DNA from: Termitomyces sp. T153 | Taxonomy: Eukaryota > Basidiomycota > Agaricomycetes > Agaricales > Lyophyllaceae | Assembly: GCA_018296165.2 (NCBI GenBank) | Contig: JACKQL020000016.1 | Span: forward strand, 992,001-1,056,000 | Length of the DNA: 64,000 nucleotides | Direction of reading: 5' to 3' | In this document: positions 45,307 through 57,528 of the stretch, piece by piece | Layout: every line of letters begins with the position of its first letter | Numbering within the stretch: the stretch's first letter is position 1 | Notes under the pieces: model-generated | The model's database searches: none | What the model was told of the DNA's origin: nothing | Seen by the model: only the letters and a program-made list of their open reading frames with translations | Program-made: the position numbers and the translations under genes

Positions 45307-46244
45307 TGTCAGGTTCTGCTGATGATGGGGGCTCAGCTACACTGGCAAGTCCTTACTAGGCAGACGCAATGTCCTGCACTTATAACCAAGTGTCTGGTAT
45401 TGGCATGGAGGGACTTGCGAGGGGGAGCTAGGGGGCAATCCAAGCAAGTCCGGAGTGGTTCAGGGGTGTCTAAGACCAAGTGTACTAGTTGTTGAACCTG
45501 GAAGGGTGCCAGAGCAAGTTCGTGGGTGCGCAATTAGAATGCAGGGTAAGCGGAGGCTTTATGGTTGACAGGGGTGGAGCTGGAGTTTGATGGGGGATTG
45601 CCAAGACGTGAGGTGTTCCTGGGCTGAGCAGGAGTGAGGTCCAGGGTTGTTGTAGGAATGTTCAGGTCATAGTGCACACGCGGAGTTCATACTGTTGTTG
45701 GAGATGAAAGGAACTTAAGAAGACAAAGGAACTATACACAGTCAAGACGAGGTGAGACAAGACAGAGAACAGAGATAGATTCAAAACTAAAAACAGAGAC
45801 AGTGATAAGACAAAAGACAAGACATAAGAAACCGGTGAATGCAATATCAAGACTAAAGTACTAGGGGTTCCTCTATGACTTATATACCTACTACTGGGCA
45901 GCTCTGGAGGGTAGAGGATATGGCAGCGGGCTTGACAGAACTGCGCGGAGTCGATGGTTGTCAGGTGCAGTCTTGGAATGGGCCGCGGTGACATTCTGAT
46001 GGGATCAGTTAGGAAGCGGATCGTTCCAGGGTCAGGGAAAGCCTCAGGAGTCTGGGGGAATTCAGGGGGTGCATCAACTGCTGTGGAGAAGGTGTCAGAG
46101 TTGATCAAGGAGCCATCGGGGTCTGCCAAGGAAGTGTCAGAGTTGCCCAAAGTGGGCGCGGAGGGTGGGCAAGGGTTGGGGAGTTTAGTGGAGCATTGGG
46201 GGGGGCTGGGGGCAGTGTTGGGGTCTAGGGAGTGGGTCGTGACA
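45307..46244 (-). repeat. Solo LTR of family D, young copy, target duplication AATGG
   Basis: 938 bp with TG...CA ends (tgtcaggttctgc ... gggtcgtgaca), flanked by AATGG at 45302-45306 and 46245-46249. Same family and sense as 19419-20509. Unlike every other LTR here it keeps many CpG sites (gtgcgcaatt, cacacgcggag, gaactgcgcggagtcg, ggccgcggtg), so it inserted late or escaped decay. Confidence 0.92.
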
Positions 46245-48720
46245 AATGGTGTTCATTGTTGACCCATGTGAACAGGTCAGTGTGTATGGCACTTCCTGAC
46301 CAGCAGTGATTCAAGAAGCATATACCATGGGTATATGCATGGTGTACTGCATTGAGGGAATGTGATTGATGAGGAGGTGACAAATGACCTCTGTCTTGCT
46401 GAGATTGATAATCTGCATAAGCAGCACATTCAGCCTATGCAACATGAAAGTGTAGGGGGCAAAAGCATTGAATTCCACTACTTCTCAGCAGTAGTTGTCA
46501 ACCATATCTCAATAGAGGCAAGGCTGAGCTACAACTACAGCAAACAGCTGCATATATGCTGTTTGCATGTGTGGCATAGTTGGGGCCAGTGCCCAACTGA
46601 GGCTATAGCTGAAGACCAATCAGCAGTCTATGCATAAGGAGGCATCAATGGCCCACCTGAATACAGGTTCTGTGAACCTGGGTGGCCATGATGCAAGATG
46701 TATTGCATCCAAGTGTTGCCATCAAAGTGCTGGCTGCTCAGGACTTAATTAAGTCCCACTCCCCAGGTGTTGTTGTCAATGTGGCCCAGCATGGCCAAGA
46801 ACCAAGAAGGCAAAGAGACCAGTTGCCAATGGTGTTCCCCCTTCAGTAGCAGAGTCTCTAACTCTGCAGGGGTCAGCTCCATAACTCAGTGCATGGTGCA
46901 ATCCCTCCAATCTGGATTTGTGGAGAAGGAACTCCTGGAAGAGGAGAGCAACATGGATCTACTCCCACATGATAATGTGAGCATGTTTCTCATTGATGAT
47001 CTGAGTTATCAATGGGCATCTCTCAAAGAGCCCATTGGTACAATTGTTTGTATAGTGTGGATATATGGGACATTCCCACCATCTCACTGGAGTGAGCAAG
47101 GACCACCTCATTGCCAATAAGGACTGCATTTATTGTTGGCAACCAATAGTAGTTGGGGTGTAGCATACCCTGGAAGTTATTGTGGTGCTTGTAGCACCCT
47201 TGCATCAACATGATTGCTTGGCCATCTGGGAGGTGGGTGGGCACTGTGTCATTCAATTGCTTGAGGGCCATCTTGGACCTCTCAGCATTGATGGCTAACA
47301 GCCTTTTCACAATGACACTCAGCATTGTCATCATCTGAGTTGATTTCCAAGATTTGTCCTTTAGAAGTTGTGACATTGTCCTCATCATTTCTCCTCAAGT
47401 CTGATGCAGCCACCACACCAGCTGCAGCCCAAGAAGCTTGCACTTGAGTGACAAAGAAATGTTCATCATGGGGTCCTGATGCACTTTTGGAATGTGCTCA
47501 TAGGACAGGTTCACATGAATTGTGTAAGTCCTTGGTTCAAGGACCTCAATTGTTCCATCCTCTGCACCCATTGGCATGTTTGCTAGAAGGGATACCAGAG
47601 TGGCAACAACTACAGGGTTGTCTGCCACATTTGTTGACATGGCTGGCTCTATAAATCCAGCTTTGGCAGTTGCTGGCTTGGAAGATACAGCTGTGGCAGT
47701 AGACACCCCAAAATCAGGGTGCACATCCATCAGCTGGTCTTCACCAGTGGGTATTTGGTCATTATAGGGCACCAGTGGTGCCCTCTGAGTTGAGAAACCC
47801 TTGACAGACACAGAAGACTTGGTACATGCCCTCTTTGCTTTGGGAACTTGAGGAGGGAATGCAACCCCCTGCTCCTTCCCCAGTGCTGAATGGAAGAGGT
47901 CCAAATGGGCCTCATCCTTCTGAGTTCTAACAAGATTGAGTTCATTTAGAAATTGAGCTACTGCCAGTTGCACTATGGGATACTCAAGAATGTCAGCTCC
48001 AACATCCTCTGGTACTCTAGCATTATGCAGTTGCTGGAGCAGGTGAAAAATCTGCTTATCTGCCATTATTAAAGGCTCAGGTTCTTTAGCTTTTCCCTTT
48101 CTCTTCTTGGCAGAGAAGCATTGCTCAACTGTCTTCTAGGCAGTTAACAAGGAGGATTCACTCTCCTCTACCAGTGCAGATGGCAACATTACAGTTGCCT
48201 TCCTTTTTCTTTATTTGTTAGTAGGCTGACTGTGTGCACCCTGACATGCTTGACAACAATGATAGTGCATTGAATGAATACACCGCAGATGGCAAAGGCA
48301 GCTATGCCTGCCAGAGAGGGGCCAATGACTACATCAATGCTGTAATAGATGCTGGTCCATCATTGTCCACCTCCATTGCTTCAGATGAAGTTGGGGCAGG
48401 GACTGAGATGTGTTGACATAGTGGCAGGTCAACATTGACCTGCTGTACACATTGCTCAGCCAGGTACAGCCACTGGCACTGGAGCCACAGGAAACAATGG
48501 TGCCATGTATTCCTGGAACTCTTGCAACCACACAGGCTGTGTAGCCACAGGGTATCCAAAATTTACTGGTGGGGGACCTTTCATTCCCCACATTCTGTTC
48601 CCACTCTGCCACATTGCAGGGGTACATGGCATTTCCATGTCATCAACTGGTGCATTGCCACATCTCCTAGCACCACTGCTGTGGGCATCATGTTCTGTGG
48701 GACTCTTCTTATTGCTTCTC
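46245..48720 (-). pseudogene. Unrecognised minus-strand ORF group
   Basis: Three open minus frames follow one another: 48776-48456 (Pro/Gly-rich, EFQEYMAPLFPVAPVPV), 48066-47395 (224 codons, MADKQIFHLLQQLHNARVPED) and 47388-47023 (LPDGQAIMLMQGCYKHHNNFQG). The last two are separated only by a stop. The 224-codon frame is the longest open one in this transposon block. I recognise no family. CpG is nearly absent, so they are probably old mobile-element genes, but not necessarily retroviral-type. Confidence 0.35.
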
Positions 48721-48724
48721 CTAA

Positions 48725-51128
48725 ATGGACCCTGGCAGCAAGGGCTTCTGCCCCATTGCCTTCTACACTCACTCAATGATCTCTGCAGAGCTCAACCACA
48801 ACATCTATGATAATGAACTCCTCATCATTGTTGAAGCCTTCCAGCAGTGGAGGGCCTCCCTCAAGGGAGCCCCACACTGCATACAAGTCTACTTTGACCA
48901 CAACAACCTTCAATACTTCACTACCACCAAGCAACTCAGCTGCCAACAAGCTCAATGGTCCAAGACACTCTCCAACTATGACTTCACTATTCACTACTGC
49001 TCTAGTTGACTTGGCACAAAACTCAATGCCCTTACATGGAGGCCCAATGTGTACCCAAAGGAGTCATTTGAGGCTGAGCAGAATGCATTCAACCATTGAG
49101 TGGTAATCCCCATCTGAACACCTTCATGTTATGCTGATTCTAAATGAAGAAGGAATCCTCCACCAAATTTGAAATGCACCTCTGAACCCCTTCTTCACCC
49201 AGCACAACTCCTGCCACAACTCCACCAATGAGCCAACAGCCAACCAACTCTCCATGCTATCTCCAGACCAATGATTCCTACTCCAGGAAGGACAAATCTA
49301 TGCTCTAGACCACAAGTCCATCTCCCTCAATGTACTCTGGCAGCACCACAACCACAAACTCTGGGGACATCTAGGAATTTATAAGCCTCTCCGACTCATT
49401 TCTAGGACTTACTTTTGGCTAGGAATGAAGAAGGACATCACACAATATGTATAGGCCTGCAAACCATGCCTTTGGGCCAAGGTATTCTGCCATTGCTGCT
49501 ATAGCCTGCTGAAGCCCCTCCTCAATGGCCATCACTCCTGGTCCTCAATATCAATGGATTACATTGTTGAACTCCCCAAATCCAAAGGCTTCAACACAAT
49601 TCTCATAATTGTCTACCAACTCACCAAGTAAGCTCTATTCATTCCCTGCTGCACCACTAACAATGCTCTGGAGTTTGCCAAACTGTTTCTTGAACATGTA
49701 TTCTCCAAGCATGGACTCCTAGACAACATCATCTTTGTAAGGGTGACCTCTAGAGGCTGTGGCTCAATCACACAACTGGCAGAGAGAGATCCAAAGTCTA
49801 TTCAGTATCTATAAGAAGTTCTAGAGTTCTAGCTACTCACCTGGCAGAGGGAGATCTAAAGAGAACAAGTCTAAGGATCCCCAATGCCAGTGTTCAGAAA
49901 ATTTACTCTAGAGCTTCTGAAAAAAACACCTAACAACAACCAAATCTGGAGTCTGATTAAAAAGTGGAAATCCATTGTAAATGACCTTGATCTCTGGACT
50001 TCCAGCACATGACCATGTGCAAAGATAACCAAAAGGTAGCCCTTAGTTGAAAGTACCTGTGACCCAAAGATGGGAGGCCTGCAATGAGTAGTAAGCCAGG
50101 AATGTAGGAAACAATCCAGGGGTCCAGTGAGAGGCCATGTGGAGGGGGCAACACTTGTCAGAATTATGGACAGAGAACTGGTGCAGCCTGAGGGCTAGAA
50201 CTATTACCAGCAGATAGGGAAAGCATAGGAGAATAAAGGAAAACCATAAGGAGGGAGAACAGGACAGAGAGGGAATGGGACATCCCCTGACAATCTTCAA
50301 CTGCAGCCCTCTATTTGTCTCCTGTTTCTAGCAATCATTATGCAAGGCCCTCAAAATAAAGACCAACCTATTGACTGCCTACTACCTGCAGACTGATGGA
50401 CAAACAGAACAAGTAAACCAGACTTTGGAACAGTATTGTTACTTCTTTACAAAATGACTGGCATGCAGAACTTCCTTTCACTCAGTTTACCTACAACAAT
50501 ACCCCCCACTCTGCCACCTGAGTTTCCTCCTTCTATGTCAACAAGGGCTATAAGCTCTGGCTCACACTGTCCCTCAAGAATATCCCCTCACATTGCCCAT
50601 AAAGTTGCTGAGGACCTCTGATCCCTGCACCAGTTCCTCTGGGATGAAATCAACACCACCAATCAAGCCTACTCCAAACATGCCAACATCCAATATGACA
50701 CCACCCCCAACTGACCCCTCAGAACTCTGGTATGGCTTGATCAATGCAACCTCAAGACCCAGAGGCCCTCTGTCAAGTTCAACTACAAATGACTTGGCCC
50801 CTTTAAGGTCCTCTCAAAGGTCTTGACTCATGCCTACAAACTTGATCTACCTTGTGGTCTGAAGGGCCACCACCCTGTCTTTCATATCCACCTTCTTGAA
50901 AAGAATGCCCCAGACCCCTTCCCAGAACAACACCTCAATCAACCACCCCCCATCAAAGTTGAGGACAAGTACCACTACAAAGTCAACCACATCCTTGACT
51001 CCCAATTTGTCTGTGGTCAACCCCACTACTTAGTCTGTTGGAAGTCCTATGTACCTGAGGACAACACTTGGGAGCCTCAAAAGAACCTCTCTGGTACCTC
51101 CACCAAGCTCCAGCACTTCTACCAATGA
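48725..51128 (+). pseudogene. Gypsy B pol remnant: RNase H, integrase, chromodomain
   Basis: 48725-49009 is RNase H (GFCPIAFYTHSMISAEL, then YFDHNNLQYF). The integrase zinc finger is near 49340-49480 (HNHKLWGHLGI, CKPCLWAK), the first core Asp in SISMDYIVELPKSKG, and after the LTR the core resumes with LQTDGQTEQVNQTLEQY. A chromodomain follows at 50930-51128 (KVNHILDSQF, VCWKSYVPEDNTWEP). The copy is cut at 48720 inside RNase H, so RT, protease and gag are absent. A solo LTR splits the integrase. Confidence 0.85.
49736..50292 (-). repeat. Solo LTR of family A in Gypsy B integrase, target duplication ATCTT
   Basis: 557 bp, plus text tgtaagggtgacc ... cccctgaca, flanked by ATCTT at 49731-49735 and 50293-50297. 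Taking out the LTR and one ATCTT joins GLLDNIIF directly to LFVSCF with only the four residues expected between them, so the boundaries are exact. Confidence 0.92.
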
Positions 51129-51700
51129 CACCCCAACAAGCCCCAGAACCTCTGGGACTAGATTGTATAGATGGCATTAGTGGGCATAACCCCCACCTCT
51201 GGATGCACTATGGATTCAACTCCTACAAGGAACCTCCTGTGTGTTTTATTTCTCTTCTTCCCACATGTTCTAAGAGACACTTTTCTATAACACTAGAAGT
51301 CCACAAATTGATATGAACAGGCTATTAGATGCAACAATGAGGAGATGATGACTGTAGCTGACAGGCAAGAAATGAAGAACTCTAGCCCCCCTGCACCTCA
51401 CTCCCCTCCTTCTCTGGAACTCCCCTCCCTGCCTCCCCAATCTCCAGGCTAACCTCCATTTGTGCTGTACCATGGCCAGAATCTTCACTAGCCTGGGCAA
51501 GACCTCCTCTGCATCCACTGCCACTTTCCACCATGACTCCAGAGCTACTGTGTTGCATTGCCAATGCTCTGTCAATAGCTGCCCCATCTGTACTACCTCC
51601 TGTCCAAGCTCCAGGGGATGATCTCCAGGCACCTGTGCCAGTCTGTCTTGGATCAATGCAAATGAAGTGGATGCCCCATCCACAAGGAACATACTATCCT
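51129..51700 (-). pseudogene. Transposon debris with an unrecognised minus ORF
   Basis: The minus frame 51737-51285 (MKMSQGEWFKQVQDSM, TEHWQCNTVALESWW) is open for 150 codons but has no known domain. Its start lies in a fragment of a family D LTR, so it may be a chance ORF or part of a gag. Confidence 0.25.
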
Positions 51701-51905
51701 GGACTTGCTTGAACCACTCCCCTTGGCTCATCTTCACAAGTGTCTAAAGTCTGGACCTGCCCAGAGCACTAGGTTATAAGTGCAGGACATTGGTGTACAT
51801 TTCATCCAAGAACCTCAACCTTTCAAGAGATAGAGCTAGGAAGCTCTGTCCTAAGTGGGTTGGGCCATATACCATTTTGAAGGTCTATCATGACTTCCAA
51901 CTATG
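51701..51905 (+). mobile_element. Junction of LTR D fragment and integrase C-terminal fragment
   Basis: 51701-51791 matches the last part of LTR D (gacttgcttgaaccact, taagtgcaggacat). From 51793 the plus frame reads NLNLSRDRARKLCPKWVGPYTILK, the GPY module of a Gypsy integrase from a different element. The two fragments show repeated nesting and loss. Confidence 0.6.
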
Positions 51906-52048
51906 TGTTGGAGTTGCCAACAGCACTGCAGGAATGAAGGATACATCTTGAGTTCCATGTGTTGTTGCTATGGCCATATGAGGCCAGCAACAATGTGTTG
52001 TTTCCCAATTGGGAAATGCCAGAACCATAGAACTTTGGCATACCAAAT

Positions 52049-52413
52049 GTGTTAGGGGACTTCTATTTCTAACCTCTGCAGCTTGTTCCAGCACCTCCAT
52101 AGCTTGCTCAACATCTCCAGGGCTTGTTCCAGACCTCTGGAGATCTCTGGAGACCTGTGGGATTTTCTGTAGTACCACATCAATCACTTTTCTAGGGTTA
52201 GGGCTAGCTCCAGCCTTCTGTATAGCTGTTCTCATGCTGTTGCCACCTGCTGATGTGCTGCATCAAGCAGCAGAGATCCTTAGACTTGTTCTCTCTGGCT
52301 TCTACTAGGTGATTAGTTACTGTTGTATTATTATCTACTTTGCTAATATACTTTGGATTCCCCTCTGCTAGCTGCATGACTCTGAGCCACCATCCCTGGA
52401 GGTTGCTCTTACA
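52049..52413 (+). repeat. 5' LTR of Gypsy A2
   Basis: 365 bp, from tgtgttaggggac to ggttgctcttaca; the same ends as 10733-11100. It is followed at once by gcagaacaagtctcc, the presumed primer-binding region shared with A1. Confidence 0.65.
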
Positions 52414-52605
52414 GCAGAACAAGTCTCCTAAAATTGGTCTGGAAGCCCCTCATAGCCTGCAAGAAATCTCTGAGCCCCTATTTGTCACTTCTTCACCAAA
52501 ATCAAGCATTGTGGAGTTCTATGTCTCAGCTTGCCAACCCAGACACTCCCTTGGAGGCTCTGGCCCCACAGAACAAAGCCTGGACTTGCCTTTTACACCT
52601 AACTG

Positions 52606-53570
52606 ATGCAATCATCTCTCACCCACCACACAGCTGAACTCTTGACCCTCTATCAAACCACAGATCATATCTCCCAACTGCTCCAGGCATTGCTTGAGTG
52701 CCTATCCCCTATCTCTGCACCTCCCCCAACAGTAGGACCAACCCTGGCCATTCCTGTAATTGCTCCCACAGCTCTGGTGACCCTACAGCCACAGATTCCA
52801 TGTCCTGCACTTCTGAATGTGTATGATAGTGCTTCCTCCAGCAGAAAGTGCTTTCTCCAGTCCTGCCTCATCTACATCCACCTTAGCAGGGACACCTTTG
52901 ACTCTAATGCACTGAAGATAGCTTGGGTACTGTTAATTATAAAGACCAGATGTGCCTCCACCTATGTGCTGCAGGTTTTCCAACACCTCAGAGGTGTCAG
53001 AACTTTTGTGGACTGGGCAGCCTTTGAAAATGAGTTTTATGTGGAGTTTTTCCTGCTCAACCCTGCTAAAACCACCACCTTAGCACTACATAGCAGGGAG
53101 CAGTATGGGCAAGGGAAGCAGATGCTGGACAAGTACATCAACTCCTTCTAGGCATTGGTCAAGCAAGCTGCCTACCTTAATGGTCTTCAACTATGCCTCA
53201 TGTTCTGGGATAGCCTGCACCCTGTATTGATAGAACACATTGACAACCTTGCAAAGAGCCACCTTGATAACAAAAGGATTGCTTCTTGGTACAAGGTAGC
53301 TAGAGATCAGTAGCAGCTCATGGAGATTTGTTGGGAGCTCTGCTATGTGCACCCCATGCAGTGCCCTGCTCTGGTCATCAGCCTTCAGTATTTTGCACCT
53401 GCTATCCCTATGCCTGCACCTGCTCTCCCTATGCCTGTGCCTGCTCCAGCCATCCCCACACCATGCCCCTTGCTGCTAGGCATTCCCATGGATGTGGATG
53501 CAGCCCAACAGCTCTGCACTATGCCACTACTATGCTAGAGATGCAAGAACCCTGGGCACTTTGCATGACA
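52606..53570 (+). pseudogene. Gypsy A2 gag
   Basis: 52606-53151 is a long gag frame: CLIYIHLSRDTFDSNALK, FVDWAAFENEFYVEFF, REQYGQGKQMLDKYINSF. A stop interrupts it, then the same frame resumes (LVKQAAYLNGLQLCLM, HPVLIEHIDNLAKSHLDN). 53320-53538 is Pro-rich, and a decayed zinc knuckle (CKNPGHFA, then a stop) follows near 53545. Stops sit at former CGA or TGG codons, as expected of CpG or C to T decay. Confidence 0.82.
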
Positions 53571-53929
53571 CTGCCCGTTGAGACTGGAGGTACACTACTT
53601 CTCTATAGCAGAGCAGGAGGAACTCCTCATGCAACTTTGGCCACAAAGGATGCTGCCAGGGCTCCATCACCTGACAAGCCAGCACCAGATTTGACTCTGG
53701 AAATATGCATCACCTCTAGAGCTGGAGAAGGATTTTTAGTTAAGCAACAGATAAGGTGTACACCTCCATTGCTGGGTACTAACAGGTTCTAATGTCTGTT
53801 GTTAGAAAATGAAACTGTCATTCCCAATGCCCATCATTCTAAGACAAAAGAACACCAGTTTCTCCCTCCAGATGTACAACTACCAACTCTGGAGTCCAAG
53901 CCAAGTTCCCAAATGCCAGATAGGACCTG

Positions 53930-54900
53930 CTAGTGCTGCCTCACCTGAGAGCGCTGAATGCCCTGGCAGTATGTAGTGCCCTCAAGCCCCTCTGCAAACT
54001 CACTGTGCCTCAATGTGGAGATCAAGACCACAGACACCCAGCAAATTTGTGGAGTCACTGCTCTCTTAGGCAGCAGAGTGACAGGACTGTTCTTGGATTT
54101 GGAGTTTGTCAAGCACCATAGCCTGACCATGCAGCCACTCCCCAAGCTCATTCCAATATTCAACATCAACAGAATGCCTAACAAAGCAGGCACTATCAGC
54201 TCCATGGTCAACCTTGTCCTCTGCTACTAAAATCACATGGAATGTGAAGTCTTTGCCATTACCAGTCTGGGCAAGGAGGACATGATCCTCAGTGTCACAT
54301 GGCTTAGAGAGCACAACTCCCAAGTAGATTAGGCTAGGGGCAAGATAACAATGAGCCTGTGCCCTCAGAGGTGCTCTGCCTGTGCCACAGAGGTTAAGGA
54401 AGAACACTGGGCTCAAGTTTGAGAGTGTATAGCCATCCATGCATGCCACACTGGCCCTCTCCTTTTTGCTGACCTAGACCTCCTGGATCCCCTGCCTCTA
54501 GCAGTCTCCCATAGAGAGGCCCTCTATGAGGACAACCAGAGTAGCAGCAGAGCTGTGAAGAAAGAACATGGAGAGGAGTTTGGAGGCATACATGCCCCAA
54601 AGCTCCCAGACAAAGAAGTAGAGTAGAGGTTGGGGACCAAATCTACACCACTACCTTATGTTTGCCACCCTCCATTGCAGAGATCTGGGCTAGCTAGACC
54701 ACATCCCAGCAGCTGGCCCGGGCATTTGCTGCCAACTCCATGCTCCAGGCATTCTGGGACATTGTGCCTCCATACCTCTATGTGTTTGAAGATGTGTTCT
54801 CTAAAGCCTCATTCAACTTGCTCTCAGAGAGCAAATAGTGGGACCATGCCATTGAATTAATGCCAGACTCTAAGCCCTCCAGCTGTAAGGTCTACCTACT
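53930..54900 (+). pseudogene. Gypsy A2 protease and linker
   Basis: 53958-54230 reads EIKTTDTQQICGVTALLGS, where the DSGAT catalytic box has become GSRVT (54068-54083), then LEFVKHHSLTMQPLP and SLGKEDMIL. The linker near 54700-54900 reads FAANSMLQAFWDIVPPYL then VFEDVFSKASFNLL. Protease cannot be active. Confidence 0.75.
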
Positions 54901-55156
54901 AGTGCCCAAGGAGCAGGACAAACTTAATGCCTTCCTGCAAAAGAACTTGGACTCCAGTCATATCACCCTCCAAATACCCAATGGCTTCTCTAGTCTTCTT
55001 GATTGAAAAGAAGGACAGCTTGCTCTGACTAGTTCAGGACAGAGTTCTTCATGCCATGACTGTGAAGAACTGCTACCCCCTCCCCCTCATCTCCAAGCTC
55101 ATCAACAACCTCCAGAGTGCATGGTACTTCACTAAACTGGATGTCTAGTGGAGCTA

Positions 55157-56278
55157 TGGTGCAGGTCACTTAGTCACCACCAAAATGTAATAAATAGTAT
55201 TGCTCCTTGAAAAAATGATATTTTTCTTAACTGTCTTGCCAAAATGCTCCTTTTAGTGAGGGGAACAAAACCCCAAGACAGATTTTTGATATTGTCAAAA
55301 CTGATGGAGATACATTTTTTTTCAGGGGTCAATTTTGCCATTACTATATTAGGAAATTCCAAAAAAAGAAATTCTGTTATTACACATCAAAAGTCTGCAC
55401 AACCATCTCTGGTACATGCCAATGTGACTTATACTTGATGGAGCTGAACTCTTTTACCTTTGCTTGTGCATCCTGAGTACCCAGTCCCTCTCTGTAAGCC
55501 TCCATCCACTGGTGCATACAATGGTCCCACTTTCAGATTGTTGCAACCTAAACAGATGCCAAAGCTTGCAGCATGTTTATCTTTAGGGTTTTGAAGGTCA
55601 TGTCACAATGGTTGTGCAAATACTTTTTGACTGCTTCCCAGAAGAATTCAATAAAATTGAGTTTACAGTGGAATTTTGGAAGTAGGATACAGAGATGTCC
55701 TTCAGCTTCAATGATCTCCTGCACCAATGACTTCTGTAGCTTGAAAGCAGGTTGATTTGACAAGATCTGCAGGCAACAAGATGCTGTGGTGTCTGCCTTG
55801 CACTTGTTCTTGCATTTCCCACAAAGACCTTGAGTATCAATGCCTCTTTCAGTCAGAACCTGGCAAAGTCCTTTGGGCATATCTGGGTATTCTGGATGAT
55901 CATGTGGAAAGACTAGTTTTTGTGTGATTCTTTGACCATTAAATTCATACTAGCCATCTCAGAGACATGCTTGCTCAACAATTGGTGATTGGGCTTGCAT
56001 GCATGGAGATCCAGGCTCAGCATCAAGGGGAAGCATTGAACATGGTTCTTGTCTTGTTTTCAATGCCTGAGCATGGGCTCAAGCTGCTGCAATGTGCAGG
56101 TACTGTTTTTCTAATGGCATTTGTGTGTAATGTAGAAGAAAATCAAATTCCTATATTGTCAACTACTATCAAGTACATGGTTTGAACCACTAACATGGCA
56201 AATTTAAAAAAAAAAAATTTGGCCTCTAGCTGATTTTGCCACTGTTACACTTTTGTGGTGACTAAGTGACCTGCACCA
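55157..56278 (-). mobile_element. Tc1/mariner-like DNA transposon, 1,122 bp, TA target
   Basis: Perfect inverted ends, tggtgcaggtcacttagtca at 55157 and its complement at 56278, with a weaker match for a further 12 bp. TA lies on both sides (55155-55156 and 56279-56280). Taking out the element and one TA joins the RT frame of Gypsy A2 exactly (DV-stop-WSYNNMHIQEGNEWKA). Contains a transposase remnant on the minus strand. Confidence 0.93.
55548..55880 (-). pseudogene. DDE transposase C-terminal remnant
   Basis: 110 codons. HLCILLPKFHCKLNFIEFFW, then VKKYLHNHCD, resembles the C-terminal part of Tc1/IS630-type DDE transposases, where the last catalytic Glu sits in a LNxIExxW motif. QGLCGKCKNKCK may be a zinc-like cluster. 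The N-terminal part with the first Asp is not readable (stops at 55880-56220), so the element is non-autonomous. Confidence 0.7.
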
Positions 56279-57528
56279 TACAACAACATGCACATCCAGG
56301 AGGGAAATGAGTGGAAGGCCACCTTCTGGACCAACCAGGGATTGTTCAAACCTCTTATTATGTTCTTTGGACTCACCAATAGCCCAGCCACCTTTCAGAC
56401 AATGATGAACAACATCTTCTGAGACCTCATTGCCAAAGGCATAGTGTGCATATACCTCAATGACATCCTCATCTGCACCAAAATGCTGGGGGAGCACTGC
56501 TAGATTACATGCTTCATCTTGGAATGCCTCCACCAACACTAGCTCCACTTCAAACTGGAGAAGTGCAAGTTTGAGCAGACCCAGATTGAGTATCTCAGCC
56601 TGATCATCTTGCACAGAGCCATGGGGATGGACCCAGTGAAGGTAATGGGTGCTGTGGAGTGGCCAGAGCCCAAGAACAAGAAGGAGGTGCAGGCTTTCCT
56701 AGGCTTTGCAAACTTTTACCAGAGGTTCATCCAGGACTTCTTGCATCATGCCTGCCCACTATTTGACATCACCAGGAAGGATACCACATGGAGCTGAAGG
56801 CCTCTGGAGCAGATGGCTTTCAACATTCTCAAGCATGCAGCTATTTCTGGACCCATCCTCCTCTTCCCAGACAATGACTTTCCCTTCCAAGTAAAAGCCA
56901 AGAGCTCTGAATTTGCCACTAGGGCAGTTCTCTTGCAACAGTCCCTGGAGGATGAGAGGTGGCATTCAGTGGCCTTCTATCTGAGAGCCTGGATGTGGTA
57001 GAGTGTAACTACGAGATCCATGACAAGGAGATGCTTGCCATCATCTAGTCATTTGAGGGATGGCAGTATTTCCTGGAAGGTGCATGGCACAAGTTCAAGG
57101 TCTGGACAGATTACAAGAACCTTGAGTACTTCTGGACAGCTAAGAAACTCAACCACTAACAAGCCTGGTGGTCCCTCTATCTAGCCAACTTCAACTTCTT
57201 GCTGCACTACAAGCCAGGCCAGAGTATGGGAAAACCAGATGCCCTATCCCAGAGAGTGGACCACAGCACTAGAGGAGAGGACAATAGCAACATTGTGCTC
57301 CTCCAGCCTGAATTGTTTGCAATCTGAACCATGGAAGGTCTAGCTGTCAAGGGAGCTGAGGTGGATATACTTTGGAACATTTTGCATAGTAACTGGGATG
57401 GTCAGCAGGAAGAGGTTGTTGCTTAGGCAGCCCAGGCACTAAAATCAGGATGCACCACTGGTGCCAAGTTGGTCTGTGCAAACAAATGGGCCCTCCAGGA
57501 TGGGATCTTGACTTTCCAGGACTGCATC

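Larger units (their letters stand above)
54901..57528 (+). pseudogene. Gypsy A2 reverse transcriptase and RNase H, split by a DNA transposon
   Basis: RT runs to 55156 (KEQDKLNAFLQKNLDSSHIT, then the KLDV block near 55135) and resumes at 56279 (FFGLTNSPATFQTMMNNIF near 56365). The active-site box reads YLND (56449-56466). NKKEVQAFLGFANFYQRFI lies at 56670 and RNase H remnants (HDKEMLAIIx and YKNLEYFW-like text) continue to about 57310. The copy stops at about 57528, just before the integrase zinc finger, where an LTR of family C begins. Integrase and chromodomain are missing. Confidence 0.85.

Noticed and set aside
55548..55880. Host gene on the minus strand
   Set aside because: It lies wholly between the inverted ends of the DNA transposon and resembles the C-terminal part of transposases.
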